Numbered from the stretch's first letter, positions 1 to 8,908 are shown. The stretch is 64,000 nt of DNA from [Actinomadura] parvosata subsp. kistnae (GCF_900323885.1 NZ_OOHJ01000018.1:2033001-2097000), one strand, 5' to 3'. The notes: generated from the letters alone by a model not told the origin. Made by a program: numbers and translations.

Positions 1-1328
1 CGCAGGCGTTTTGTCTCTCTGTCGAAGTACAGGACGGAGGCCTGGACGGGGGTGGGCTGGGCGTGTTCGAGGGCGCGCAGGCCGGCGCCGCCGGTGGAGC
101 CCTGGATGAGCATGCGGGTGCCGGTGGGGAAGACGGTGGTGCGGCGTTCGTGCGTGTGGCCGGCCAGGATCATGGGGGCGGCGCCGGAGAAGCCGTTGCC
201 GACCTCGCCGTCGTGGACGGCGATCAGGTCGGCCTTGCCGACCTTGGGCAGGTGGGCGCGGCCGAAGTCGGCGAGCGCGGCCGGGTCGGAGTCGACGGCC
301 ACGGACTTGTCGGGGGTGAAGCGGGGGTCGCCGAGGCCGTAGATGGTCAGGCCGGCGACCTCCTTGGAGGTGTCGTCCAGGACGATCGCGTTCTTCTGCT
401 TCTCGACGGCCTTCTGCGTGGTGATCGAGTCGTGGTTGCCGCGCACGAACACGTACGGGACCTTGAGCCCGGAGATCTCGTCGACGAACTTGTTCTCCGC
501 CTTGGACCCGTGGTCGGAGATGTCGCCCGTGTCGACGATGAGGTCCACGGCGAACTGGTCCTTGAGGGAGCGGATGACGTTCCAGGCGATGGGGTTGAGG
601 TGGATGTCGGAGACGTGCAGGACGCGGATGGTCTTGGGGTCGGCGTCGTACAGGGGCAGGGTGGAGACCGTGTCGTACAGCTTGGAGACGTTCGTGACGA
701 GTTTGGTGAGCTGGGAGCGGTACGACTCGAAGCGCGTGACGATCGACTCGGCGCTGCCGACGAGGGACGGGGCGGCGGCGACCAGGCCCGAGTAGCGCGG
801 CTCCACGAGCGAGCTGGGGCGGAACGTGAGCGCCGCCAGGGCTCCGGTGGCGGCCAGGGCCACAGAAGCCGCCAGAAGGCCCACCAGAGCCGTTCTCGGG
901 CGCCGGAAGACCATGAGGACCGCGACGAGCGCTCCGGCGCCCGCACAGAGCAGTGAGCGGATCACGAGGGCGCGCACGCCGTCGAGGAGGTCCTCCTCGA
1001 TCACGGCCGGCAGGCGCTCGGCCAGGCGCGGGTCTTCGAGGAAGGACTTGGCGCGTTCCTGGTCGATGTTCTCGAGCGTGATGCGCAGCCGGAGCGGGGC
1101 GCTGTGGGTCTGGAACGTGAGCGTGCCGAGGGGGCTGGCGTCCACGACGGTCTCGCCGTCCCAGGCGGGGCGCAGCGACATGCCGGTCTCCACCGGGCCG
1201 ACCTGGGCGCGTACGGTGCCGCTGAGGAAGATCCCGAGCCAGGCGCCCACGGCGGCCACGGCGAGCACCGCCGCCAGCCTCGCAGCACGCGATCGAAGGA
1301 TGGCCTTTGACCTGTGCACGAACTTCAT
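1..1328 (-). CDS. membrane-anchored metallophosphoesterase (3' end outside window)
   Basis: The gene reads leftward from ATG 1328 and runs off the left edge, so the C-terminus is missing. After a basic start (MKFVHRSKAILRSR) comes one hydrophobic segment, then an extracytoplasmic-looking stretch, a further hydrophobic pair near 800-960, and a calcineurin-like phosphoesterase domain. Metal-binding motifs are visible in order: HVSDIHLNP, DTGDISDHG, RGNHD and AGHTHE. These are the canonical ligands of a binuclear metallophosphoesterase, so hydrolysis of a phosphomonoester or phosphodiester at the membrane is likely; the substrate cannot be told. The gene is divergent from the small zincin gene at 1362, and the two starts are only 33 bp apart. 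Confidence 0.9.
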   Translation of the reverse strand, partial: MKFVHRSKAILRSRAARLAAVLAVAAVGAWLGIFLSGTVRAQVGPVETGMSLRPAWDGETVVDASPLGTLTFQTHSAPLRLRITLENIDQERAKSFLEDPRLAERLPAVIEEDLLDGVRALVIRSLLCAGAGALVAVLMVFRRPRTALVGLLAASVALAATGALAALTFRPSSLVEPRYSGLVAAAPSLVGSAESIVTRFESYRSQLTKLVTNVSKLYDTVSTLPLYDADPKTIRVLHVSDIHLNPIAWNVIRSLKDQFAVDLIVDTGDISDHGSKAENKFVDEISGLKVPYVFVRGNHDSITTQKAVEKQKNAIVLDDTSKEVAGLTIYGLGDPRFTPDKSVAVDSDPAALADFGRAHLPKVGKADLIAVHDGEVGNGFSGAAPMILAGHTHERRTTVFPTGTRMLIQGSTGGAGLRALEHAQPTPVQASVLYFDRETKRL

Positions 1329-1361
1329 ACGGTTTCTTGCTTACCTGTCGAGCGGGGCAGA

Positions 1362-1712
1362 ATGGCAGGCGTGATTGAGGTATCGCGGGAGAAGTTCGAG
1401 GAGCTCGTGGCCGAGGCCCTGGACACGATTCCGCCGGACCTCACGCGTGCCATGAGCAATGTCGTCGTCACGGTCGTCGATGACCCGCCCGAGCCCCACC
1501 TGCTCGGCTTGTACACCGGTGTCCCCCTCACCGAACGCGGCGACTGGTACTCAGCAGTTCTGCCCGACCGGATCGAGATCTACCGCAATCCGATATGTGA
1601 AATTTGCGATACCGAGGAACAGGTGATCGACGAGGTCCGCATCACGGTCGTGCATGAGGTCGGCCATCACTTCGGCATCGACGACGCCCGCCTTCACGAA
1701 TTGGGCTGGTAA
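1362..1712 (+). CDS. small zincin-like metallopeptidase
   Basis: 116 residues. The diagnostic motif HEVGHHFGIDD near the C-terminus is the HExxH zinc site with a downstream Asp, as in the actinobacterial family of about 115-130 residues often annotated as metallopeptidase family protein. Length matches the family. ATG 1362 (MAGVIEVSREKFEEL) is preferred over the upstream in-frame codon at 1314, which would run into the promoter of the divergent phosphoesterase. GTG 1371 is an alternative. No signal peptide is seen, so it is cytosolic; the substrate is unknown. Confidence 0.85.
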   Translation: MAGVIEVSREKFEELVAEALDTIPPDLTRAMSNVVVTVVDDPPEPHLLGLYTGVPLTERGDWYSAVLPDRIEIYRNPICEICDTEEQVIDEVRITVVHEVGHHFGIDDARLHELGW

Positions 1713-1822
1713 CCCTTTGCTTTTGGTTGGCTGCTTTCGGTTGCGGTCTCCCCTGCTCGTCGGGCACCTTAGGTGACATAGCGAGCACCCTGAGTCAGGC
1801 ACAGCGGAGTCCAGTGGGGGCC

Positions 1823-3103
1823 ATGCGGGCGCGACGGCCGCCGGGACGGCATCGCCGTGCCGGAGAAGCACGACAAGTCACATATCGGGAAGTCATCGCC
1901 ATCAGGGAGTTCCGGGCGCTCTGGTACGGCCAGTGCCTGTCGCTCCTCGGCGACCAGCTCGCCCAGGTGGCGCTCGCCGTCCTCGTCTACGACCGCACCG
2001 GCTCGCCGCTGGCCACCGCCGCGGTGTACGCGTTGACGTACCTGCCCTCCATCGCCGGCGGGCCGCTGCTGGCCGGGCTCGCCGACCGGTTCGCCCGCAG
2101 GGGCGTCATGCTGGCCTGCGACCTCGTCCGGGCCGCGCTGGTCGGCACGATGGCGGTGCCGGGCGTGCCGTTCTGGGCGCTGTGCGCGCTCGTCTTCCTG
2201 GTCGTGCTGCTCAGCGCGCCCTTCTCGGCCGCGCGGGCGGCGCTGCTGCCCGAAGTGCTCGAAGGTGACGCGTACGTCATCGGCTCGGCGCTGCAGAACA
2301 TGACCAACCAGGGCGTGCAGATGCTCGGGTTCGCCACCGGCGGAGCGCTGATCGCCACCATGGGCCCGTACCGCGCGCTCGCCCTCGACGCCGCGACGTT
2401 CCTCGGATCGGCGCTGATCCTCGCCTCCGGCGTCCGCCGCCGGCCCGCCAGCGCGGGCGCGTCCAAGCCCTCCATGTGGTCGATGACCGCGGGCGGCGCC
2501 CGGCTCGTGTTCGGCTCGCGCAAGCTGCGCACGCTGGTGCTGTTCGCCTGGCTGTGCGGGTTCTACATCCTGCCCGAAGGCATCGCCGCCCCGTACGCGG
2601 CCAGGCTCGCCGACGGATCGCTGCCCGTCCCCGTGATCACCGGGCTGCTCATGGCGGCCATGCCGGCCGGCACCGTCGTCGGGGCGTTCCTGTTCAGCAG
2701 GTTCGTGCCGGCGCCGCGGCGGCTGCGGCTCATGGGCTGGATGGCCGTCCTGAGCTGCGCGCCCCTCGTCGTCACCGCGTTGCGCCCGCCGCTGGCCGTG
2801 GTGCTGGCGGCATGGGTGCTGTCGGGCATCGGCGGGGCGTACCAGCTCGCGGCCAACGCCGCCTTCGTCCAGTACGTACCGGCCGAACGTCGCGCGCAGG
2901 CGTTCGGCCTCGTGCAGTCGGGGCTGATGGCCGTGCAGGGCATCGGCATCATCGTGGGCGGGTTCGCGGCTGAGAGACTCGGCCCCGAGCCGGTGGTCGC
3001 GCTGGCGGGGGTCGCCGGGGTGATCAGCGCGGCCGTACTGGCCCTGATCTGGACCGAGTCCCGTGACGAGGGCGCCCGCATGCCCGCCGAGGCCACCGCC
3101 TGA
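1823..3103 (+). CDS. MFS transporter (EntS/MFS_3-like)
   Basis: 426 residues with about 12 hydrophobic segments, beginning EFRALWYGQCLSLLGDQLAQ, a typical N-terminus of the EntS-like drug or siderophore exporter branch. The cytoplasmic loop LADRFARRGVMLACD matches the MFS signature between helices 2 and 3. The start is placed at ATG 1823 after a G-rich stretch; an upstream in-frame codon at 1727 would add a low-complexity leader not seen in the family. The 3' end, including the stop codon, lies in the first copy of a degenerate tandem repeat that continues into the convergent pspC-like gene. Substrate unknown. Confidence 0.85.
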   Translation: MRARRPPGRHRRAGEARQVTYREVIAIREFRALWYGQCLSLLGDQLAQVALAVLVYDRTGSPLATAAVYALTYLPSIAGGPLLAGLADRFARRGVMLACDLVRAALVGTMAVPGVPFWALCALVFLVVLLSAPFSAARAALLPEVLEGDAYVIGSALQNMTNQGVQMLGFATGGALIATMGPYRALALDAATFLGSALILASGVRRRPASAGASKPSMWSMTAGGARLVFGSRKLRTLVLFAWLCGFYILPEGIAAPYAARLADGSLPVPVITGLLMAAMPAGTVVGAFLFSRFVPAPRRLRLMGWMAVLSCAPLVVTALRPPLAVVLAAWVLSGIGGAYQLAANAAFVQYVPAERRAQAFGLVQSGLMAVQGIGIIVGGFAAERLGPEPVVALAGVAGVISAAVLALIWTESRDEGARMPAEATA

Positions 3104-3225
3104 TCGCCGCCGCGGCTCCTGAACGGGAGCGCCCGGACCACCACCCGATCACTGCTGCGGCTTCTGGGCGGGAGCGCCCGCATGCCTGCCGAGACCACCG
3201 CCTGATCACTGCTGCGGCTTCTGCT
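3068..3225. repeat. three degenerate tandem copies (~45-57 bp) across two convergent gene ends
   Basis: Three copies beginning near 3068, 3125 and 3170 share the order GAGCGCCCG, then CACC-CCTGATC, then GCGGCTTCTG. Copy 2 lacks about 12 bp. Copy 1 contains the stop of the MFS gene and copy 3 contains the stop of the PspC gene (3206-3208). The array fills the whole gap between the two convergent genes. Confidence 0.75.
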
Positions 3226-3493
3226 CGCCGCTCCAGTCGGTCGAGGTGGACTTGGCCTGCTGCTTGTTGATGATGTCCTGGACGATCGAGGTGTCGTGCT
3301 CCTCGTCCGGCATCAGGAGCCAGCCGATCGCGTACAGCGCGACGCCCGCCCCGCCGAACAGCGTCGCGATCGCCAGACCGATCCGCACCAGGTTGGCGTC
3401 GATCCCCACGTACTCGCCGACGCCCGAGCAGACGCCCGCGATGATCCGGCCCTTGTGAGTGCGACGCAGCTTCTTGACGTTGTATTCGCTCAT
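3206..3493 (-). CDS. PspC domain protein
   Basis: 95 residues. The N-terminal two thirds are a PspC domain: KLRRTHKGRIIAGVCSGVGEYVGIDANLVRI, followed by a single hydrophobic helix ending in IGWLLMPDEE. PspC proteins are small membrane proteins linked to envelope stress, here as a stand-alone domain followed by a short charged tail. The ATG at 3493 follows GAGG at short spacing. It is convergent with the MFS gene and its last codons lie in the third copy of the local tandem repeat. Confidence 0.9.
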   Translation of the reverse strand: MSEYNVKKLRRTHKGRIIAGVCSGVGEYVGIDANLVRIGLAIATLFGGAGVALYAIGWLLMPDEEHDTSIVQDIINKQQAKSTSTDWSGEQKPQQ

Positions 3494-3582
3494 GCCTCAA
3501 GACTGCCCGGCGGCCCGGTGTTCGCACATCAGGATTGCCCCTGGTAGAACCCTGGTAGTCCCCCTTGCACGAGAGGACCACC

Positions 3583-4737
3583 ATGGACGACCTGCTGCGC
3601 CTGGACGACAAACTCAACCCTGACCAGCGGCTCATCCGCGACACCGTCAGGTCCTTCGTCGCCGACCGCGTCCTGCCCCACGTGGGCGACTGGTTCGAGG
3701 AAGCCGTCTTCCCCGCCCGCGACCTCGCGCCCGCGCTCGGCTCGCTCGGCCTGCTCGGCATGCACCTCCAGGGGTACGGCTGCGCCGGCACCGACGCCGT
3801 CTCGTACGGGGTCGCCTGCCGCGAGCTCGAAGCCGGCGACTCCGGCCTGCGCTCCTTCGTCTCCGTGCAGGGCTCGCTCGCCATGTTCCCCATCTGGCGG
3901 TACGGCTCCGACGAGCAGAAAGAGGAATGGCTCCCCCGCATGGCCGCCGGCGAGGCCATCGGCTGCTTCGGCCTCACCGAGCCCGACCACGGCTCCGACC
4001 CCGCGAACATGCGCACGTACGCCAAGAAGGACGGCACCGACTGGGTGCTCAACGGCTCCAAGATGTGGATCACCAACGGCTCCGTCGCCGACGTCGCCGT
4101 CGTGTGGGCGCAGACCGACGACGGCATCAGGGGCTTCGTCGTCCCCACCACCACCCCCGGCTTCTCCGCCCCTGAGATCCACAAGAAGATGTCCCTGAGG
4201 GCCTCCGTCACCTCCTCCCTCTACTTCGACGACGTCCGCCTGCCCGCCTCCGCCGCCCTCCCCGGCGTCACCGGCCTGCGCGGCCCCCTCTCCTGCCTGT
4301 CCGAAGCCCGCTACGGCATCGTCTGGGGCGTCGTCGGCGCCGCCCGCGCCTGCCTCGAAGCGGCCGTCGACTACGCCAAGACCCGCGTACAGTTCGGCAA
4401 GCCGATCGGCGCGTACCAGCTCACCCAGGAAAAACTCGCCTGGATGTACGTCGCCACCGCCCAGGCCGGCCTCACCGCCCTCCACCTCGGCGAACTCAAG
4501 GACGCCGGCAAGCTGGAGCCCCGGCAGATCAGCTTCGGCAAACTCGCCAACGTCCGCGCCGCCCTCGACATCGCCCGCCAGGCTCGCACCATCTTGGGCG
4601 GGAACGGGATCACGCTGGAGTACCCTGTGATCAGGCACATGAACAACCTGGAAAGCGTCCTGACCTACGAAGGCACGCAGGAGATCCACACACTGGTGCT
4701 GGGGGAGGCGCTCACGGGGATGGCGGCTTACCGGTGA
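3583..4737 (+). CDS. acyl-CoA dehydrogenase, glutaryl-CoA dehydrogenase type
   Basis: 384 residues, full length for the family. FAD/substrate signatures are visible: CFGLTEPDHGSDPANM, WITNGSVADVAVVWA, and the C-terminal helix RTILGGNGITLEYPVIRH followed by LTYEGTQEIH with the catalytic-base glutamate. Overall it resembles glutaryl-CoA dehydrogenase (GcdH; oxidation and decarboxylation of glutaryl-CoA to crotonyl-CoA) more than the short-chain enzymes. ATG 3583 is chosen because AGAGGA sits 7 bp upstream. The gene is monocistronic and ends 49 bp before the tRNA-Lys gene. Assignment to glutaryl-CoA is inferred; another acyl-CoA remains possible. Confidence 0.88.
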   Translation: MDDLLRLDDKLNPDQRLIRDTVRSFVADRVLPHVGDWFEEAVFPARDLAPALGSLGLLGMHLQGYGCAGTDAVSYGVACRELEAGDSGLRSFVSVQGSLAMFPIWRYGSDEQKEEWLPRMAAGEAIGCFGLTEPDHGSDPANMRTYAKKDGTDWVLNGSKMWITNGSVADVAVVWAQTDDGIRGFVVPTTTPGFSAPEIHKKMSLRASVTSSLYFDDVRLPASAALPGVTGLRGPLSCLSEARYGIVWGVVGAARACLEAAVDYAKTRVQFGKPIGAYQLTQEKLAWMYVATAQAGLTALHLGELKDAGKLEPRQISFGKLANVRAALDIARQARTILGGNGITLEYPVIRHMNNLESVLTYEGTQEIHTLVLGEALTGMAAYR

Positions 4738-4786
4738 TGGAGGCGTCGCGGGCAGGGCGGTAATCTCTGTACCCTTGCTGGTGCGA

Positions 4787-4862
4787 GGGGCGTTAGCTCA
4801 ATTGGCAGAGCTGCGGACTTTTAATCCGTAGGTTCCGGGTTCGAGCCCCGGGCGCCCTACCA
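4787..4862 (+). tRNA. tRNA-Lys (anticodon TTT)
   Basis: The cloverleaf folds by eye. Acceptor GGGGCGT pairs with GCGCCCT (G-U at the first and last pairs). The D stem is GCTC/GAGC. The anticodon stem is GCGGA/TCCGT with loop CTTTTAA, giving anticodon TTT. The T stem is CCGGG/CCCGG with loop TTCGAGC. Discriminator A and an encoded CCA end the gene. Its 3' part is the attachment site of the island that follows: bases 4816-4864 recur exactly at 10641-10689. Confidence 0.96.
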
Positions 4863-4864
4863 CT
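4816..4864 (+). repeat. attL core: 49-bp direct repeat, left copy
   Basis: The 3' part of tRNA-Lys from the anticodon loop through CCA plus two bases. It is identical to 10641-10689. The intact tRNA keeps this copy, as is usual when a tyrosine-integrase element recombines into a tRNA 3' end and restores it. Confidence 0.93.
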
Positions 4865-4934
4865 CCGACCTGGGGTTTCCCGCGATGGTGTAGTCGAGTC
4901 GTCCGATCGTGAGTCACGGTGGGACACATGTGAG

Positions 4935-6043
4935 TCACCTGCGAGGGCGGGCGTTGTTCACCTTGCGCGCCGTCTTGCGAGCCGCCTTGAGGACCAGCCG
5001 GGCGGTGGCCCAGGCGCTCTCGTGATACAGCTGCGGCAGCACCGACGTGTACGTGTCGGCGGTGAGCACGATGCTCGCATGTCCGAGCATGCCCTGCACC
5101 ACGCGCGGATCCGCTCCCGCTGCCGGGGCCAGCGTCGCGGCTCCATCTCTCAGGTCGTGCAGCCGCAACCCGGGGAAGTCCGCTGGTCAGGACCAGTTTG
5201 TGGAAGCGGTAGCTGAGGTAGTCGGGATCGATTGCCTGCCGTTCTCACGCGTGAACATCGGTGTTGACGGCAACCAAGCGGTGCCCCTTCCACCGCGCTG
5301 GACTCGTTCGTAGCGGTACAGCAGCCGGAGAGTGTCGATGTCCAGAGCGATCCCACGCTGGCTGGAGGCGCTCTTCGGCGGGCATGGGAACAGACCGTGG
5401 TCGGTGTGGACGAGCTGGCAGGTGATGGCGCGTTCGCGCCGGTCGGTGTCGAGGTGGATCCAGCGCAGGCCGGCTACCTCGGCGCGCCGCAGACCGCGCA
5501 GAGCGATCAGCCACCACAGCGCCAATAGTCGGTCGTCACGGACGAAGGCGAGGAACTCGGTGGGTTGCTCGACCGTCCACACCGCCACGGCGGGGCGCTC
5601 ACCAGTGCGCCTCCACGCGGCCACCCGCCGTGGTCCACACCAGGGGGTGGACGTGGCGTGGCGACGGTAGCCGTAGTCCGCGAGCCGGGTTGTCACGGAT
5701 TACGTCTTCCCGGACGGCTTCGTTCAAGGCGGCCCGCAGCGTCGCGCGGATCCTTTCCAGGGTGGCCGCGCTGATCGGCTTGCCGTAGCGGTGCGGCGCT
5801 GGGCCACAGCCGAGAACATTCTCACGACGTGCCGCCCCGACAGCCCGCGGTCGGCCGGATCCGCTGCACAACCACCGACAACCAGTAGCGCAACCACTGA
5901 GCGACCATGCGGTACCCGGTCACCGGCGCCGCCTCCAGCGACCGAGCGAGATCGCGGGCGGCCTGCCGCGCCGCCTTTCTCGGCCTGGCGCTCTTGCCAA
6001 CAGCCCAAAAGCCTTGACTACCTGGCCTTGGGCGAGCGGCCAT
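4935..6043 (-). pseudogene. tyrosine recombinase (phage-type integrase), several frameshifts
   Basis: Integrase pieces appear in order in different minus-strand frames. From about 6043 there is an N-terminal/core-binding part (RMVAQWLRYWLSVVVQRIRP). From about 5871 comes PISAATLERIRATLRAALNEA. From about 5696 comes the catalytic-domain start with LRGLRRAEVAGLRW, which carries the first catalytic Arg. From 5168 to 4935 comes HDLRDGAATL, LGHAS and TADTY, which are the HxxR box, a further catalytic His and the nucleophile Tyr. At least three frameshifts separate the pieces, so no active enzyme is expected. It lies 73 bp from the tRNA-Lys copy of the att site, the normal place for an integrase gene. 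Confidence 0.9.
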
Positions 6044-6049
6044 CGGCTG

Positions 6050-7477
6050 CTACCGGAATCGTCTGCCGTTCCGCCCCGACCGACGACCGGCAACCGGTGC
6101 TGTGATGGTCACGGGGACGCCCGAGGGAGCTTGGGCGCCCGTGATGCGCCTCAGCTCGGCCTCGCCCGAACGGACCTCGCTGGTCTGCGGGACGATACCG
6201 GCGTCGGCCATCAAACGGGTCATGTCACGGCGCTGGTTGGGCAGCACCAGGGTGACGACGCTGCCGGACTCGCCGGCGCGGGCGGTGCGGCCGCCGCGGT
6301 GCAGGTAGTCCTTGTGGTCGCTCGGCGGGTCGACGTTGACGACGAGGTCCAGGTTGTCGACGTGGATGCCGCGGGCCGCGACGTTGGTCGCCACCAGCGC
6401 CGTGACGTGGCCGCTCTTGAACTGCGCGAGGGTGCGGGTGCGCTGGGGCTGGGACTTGCCTCCGTGCAGCGCGGCGGCGCGCACTCCGCTGTTGAGCAGC
6501 TGTTCGGTGAGCCGGTCCACAGCGTGCTTGGTGTCCAGGAACATGATCACCTGGCCGTCGCGAGCAGCGATCTCCACAGTGGTGGCCTGCTTGTCGGCAC
6601 CCTGGACGTGCAGCACGTGGTGTTCCATCGTGGTGACCGCGCCCGCCGAGGGGTCGACCGAATGGACCACCGGGTCGTTCAGATAGCGGCGGACCAGCAG
6701 ATCGACGTTGCGGTCCAAAGTGGCGGAGAACAGCATCCGCTGGCCACCTGGGCGCACCTGGTCGAGCAGGTGGGTGATCTGCGGCATGAAGCCCATGTCG
6801 GCCATCTGGTCGGCCTCATCCAGCACGGTGACGCCGACCTGGTCCAGGCGGCACTCGCCACGCTCGATGAGATCCCTGAGCCGCCCCGGGGTCGCGACGA
6901 CGACCTCCGCGCCGTTGCGCAGCGCCTGGGCCTGGCGGCCGATCGACATGCCGCCGACGACCGTGGCCAGCCGCAGCTTCAGTGCTTGGGCGTACGGCGT
7001 GAGCGCATCGGTGACCTGCTGGGCCAGTTCCCTGGTGGGGACGAGGATCAGAGCAAGCGGTCGCCGTGATTGTGCCCGCTGTCCGGAGGTGCGGACGAGC
7101 AGGGCCAGGCCGAAGGCGAGCGTCTTGCCCGACCCGGTGCGCCCCCGCCCCAGAACGTCCCGGCCGGCCAGGGAATTCGGCAGCGTGGCCGCCTGGATCG
7201 GGAACGGTTCGTTCATGCCCAGGCTGGTGAGCACCTTCAGCACCGCGGGCGGCATGCTCAGCTCAGCGAACGTCGCGGCTGCGGGCAGGGCCGGGGTGAC
7301 AGTGACCGGGAGCGCGAACTCTCCCTGGACCGCAGCAGGACGCCGCCCGTTGCCGCCCCGGCTGGAGGCGCCTGAACGGCCCTGAGACCGAGAGCCGAAT
7401 CGGCCGCCCTTGCTTCGGGCGGAGCCGCCCGTCCGGGGCGAAGAGTTGCGATCGTGCGCGCGAGTTGCGTGGTTCAT
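6050..7477 (-). CDS. DEAD-box ATP-dependent RNA helicase
   Basis: 475 residues. The first ~60 are Arg/Ser/Gly-rich and probably disordered. Then come the helicase motifs in order: Q motif FPIQAATLP, motif I GRTGSGKT, PTRELA, TPGR, DEAD, SAT, IMFLDTKH, VATNVAARGIHV, and motif VI as HRGGRTARAG (usual form HRxGRTGRxG). A basic tail RRSGRNGRRFR follows. ATG 7477 is chosen because GAGGAAGG lies 6 bp upstream. It is the next gene downstream of cspA copy 1 on the same strand, a pairing expected for cold-shock RNA remodelling. A hairpin at 7783-7813 lies between the two. It is located inside the att-bounded island and is apparently intact, unlike most of the island. Confidence 0.93.
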   Translation of the reverse strand: MNHATRAHDRNSSPRTGGSARSKGGRFGSRSQGRSGASSRGGNGRRPAAVQGEFALPVTVTPALPAAATFAELSMPPAVLKVLTSLGMNEPFPIQAATLPNSLAGRDVLGRGRTGSGKTLAFGLALLVRTSGQRAQSRRPLALILVPTRELAQQVTDALTPYAQALKLRLATVVGGMSIGRQAQALRNGAEVVVATPGRLRDLIERGECRLDQVGVTVLDEADQMADMGFMPQITHLLDQVRPGGQRMLFSATLDRNVDLLVRRYLNDPVVHSVDPSAGAVTTMEHHVLHVQGADKQATTVEIAARDGQVIMFLDTKHAVDRLTEQLLNSGVRAAALHGGKSQPQRTRTLAQFKSGHVTALVATNVAARGIHVDNLDLVVNVDPPSDHKDYLHRGGRTARAGESGSVVTLVLPNQRRDMTRLMADAGIVPQTSEVRSGEAELRRITGAQAPSGVPVTITAPVAGRRSGRNGRRFR

Positions 7478-7782
7478 GCAGAACCTTCCTCGATGCGGCA
7501 CGTGTCAGGTGGTTCTCGGTGCGATGAGCGGCACAAGAACAGCGAGCACGAGCCGAAGAAAAGACGAGTCGAACCGGCGGAAACGGCCTGGGTTCGTACG
7601 TCGAAATGGTCGGCTTTCGCCGAAAGAACGCGGCTGTGCTGCCGCGCCGTAGGACTGGAGCGGGCCTGTGCCCGAACCGGAGCCATCGGTGGTGCATCCG
7701 GTGTGCGGCGGAAGAACAGCCACGCTGCGCTTCTCGGGTTGTGAGGCCATCACGGCACGAGGGATGCCACAAAAGCAACGCG

Positions 7783-7813
7783 CCGGGTCCGCGCCCTACG
7801 GCGCGGGCCCCGG
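7783..7813 (-). terminator. GC-rich hairpin downstream of cspA copy 1
   Basis: Stem CCGGGTCCGCGCC (7783-7795) and GGCGCGGGCCCCGG (7800-7813) around the loop CTAC, with one mismatch and one bulge. It lies 19 bp after the cspA stop and has no U-run, as is common for actinobacterial terminators. It may partly separate cspA from the helicase gene. Confidence 0.55.
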
Positions 7814-7831
7814 CTGCGTGGTGCGTCAGTG

Positions 7832-8038
7832 TCAGGCGGGAACGATGTTCTCGGCCTGCGGGCCCTTCTGGCCCTGCGTGACGTCGAAGGCCACCTTCTG
7901 GCCCTCGTGCAGCTCACGGTAGCCGCCGTTGGCGACGATGTTGGAGTAGTGCGCGAAGACGTCGGCGCCGCCGCCGTCCTGCTCGATGAAGCCGAAGCCC
8001 TTTTCCGCGTTGAACCACTTCACGGTGCCAGAAGCCAT
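7832..8038 (-). CDS. cold-shock protein (CspA family), copy 1
   Basis: 68 residues, a complete cold-shock domain: MASGTVKWFNAEKGFGFIEQ contains RNP1 (KGFGFI), and DVFAHYSNI corresponds to RNP2. It is an RNA/ssDNA-binding chaperone. ATG 8038 has AGGAGA 5 bp upstream; in-frame codons further upstream lie in the leader. It is nearly identical to copy 2 at 23876-24082 (differences at a handful of positions, e.g. NAEKG/NSEKG, VAFDV/VSFNV). It is placed inside the island upstream of the DEAD-box helicase and has a long structured leader. Confidence 0.96.
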   Translation of the reverse strand: MASGTVKWFNAEKGFGFIEQDGGGADVFAHYSNIVANGGYRELHEGQKVAFDVTQGQKGPQAENIVPA

Positions 8039-8210
8039 GTTGATCTCCTTTGATAGGTGCAAAGCCGAAATCCGTATCGAACGGATCCCGCGTCGCCGCG
8101 GCAGGACCACACCCGGAGATGACCGGAAAAACAAAAAATGCACCTGAGGCTACATACCGTCAGGTGCACACAAGTCTTTATGGGTACCACAACTGCAACT
8201 GAGCCCAATC
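8039..8210 (-). promoter_or_regulatory. structured 5' leader and promoter of cspA copy 1
   Basis: Read on the minus strand, a -10-like TAGATT is followed by GTTGCAGTTGT, GTACCCATAA and GACTTGTG. Next is a hairpin GCACCTGA/TCAGGTGC (8160-8167 with 8140-8147, 12-nt loop) immediately followed by a run of at least six U. After that come a CCGG...CCGG mini-hairpin (8113-8126) and a spacer to the RBS. The same blocks in the same order precede copy 2, where the last stem pair is changed on both sides (A-U to G-C). The hairpin plus U-run looks like an intrinsic terminator inside the leader, so attenuation or temperature control is possible. Confidence 0.7.
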
Positions 8211-8908
8211 TAGCACATGTGCCGCCGTGCTGCGCATGCCCCCGCCAACGTCGGCACCATCCGCGCGCCATTGCGGCCTTGACCCGCATGTTCCAGGTGC
8301 AACTGCGCCGTTGCCCGCACCGCCACCCCGTTCGGCCAGGCAATCTCCTCGTCCTGCAGCTCATCGAACAGGCCGCTGTTCAGGCTGGGAAAGGCTTACG
8401 GTTCTGGGCCCGCAAGCGTCCCGGCCAGCGCGGCCTGCCTGTACGGCCGAGCAGACCAGCAGGTCGGCGCGGTACCCGGCGGCAGCGGCCAGGACGGACG
8501 AACCTTCCAGCCGGAGCAGCCCCGGCGCTGGTCAGCGCACGACCCAGCACCCCGCCACGGCGTTCTTGGGGGCGTTCTTGGGGCGGGCCAGATGTGCCGC
8601 GCGCCGGCGGCCAGCTGGCGTAGCCCGCCGCCGGCGCCGCGACGGGTGATGACGCAGGAACGAGGCGAACTCGGCGGCGGCCGGGCCAAGCATGACCAGG
8701 CAGAGCGCGATTTCCAGGATCGTGACGGCCCGCGATGCCGAAGATGATGAAAGTGATCACCAGAGTCGCTCCGTGCGGAGCCGTGGCGGTGTTTTCGCTG
8801 GGTTCATCGATCCGAGTCGAGATTCGTCCCGCGCCGGGGCCGGTAGGGCCTGCCGCCGGCCAAGACGACCTGTGCCGCGCCTGCCATGGTCCTTGGCCTG
8901 GCCGGGGT
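8211..8908. other. island stretch without a convincing gene
   Basis: About 700 bp of high-GC sequence with no frame showing a recognisable domain, a good RBS and sensible codon use together. On the minus strand near 8730-8540 there is a short possible membrane peptide (AVTILEIALCLVMLGPAAAE) that stops near 8535 and has no clear start. I read this as decayed island DNA. Confidence 0.5.
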
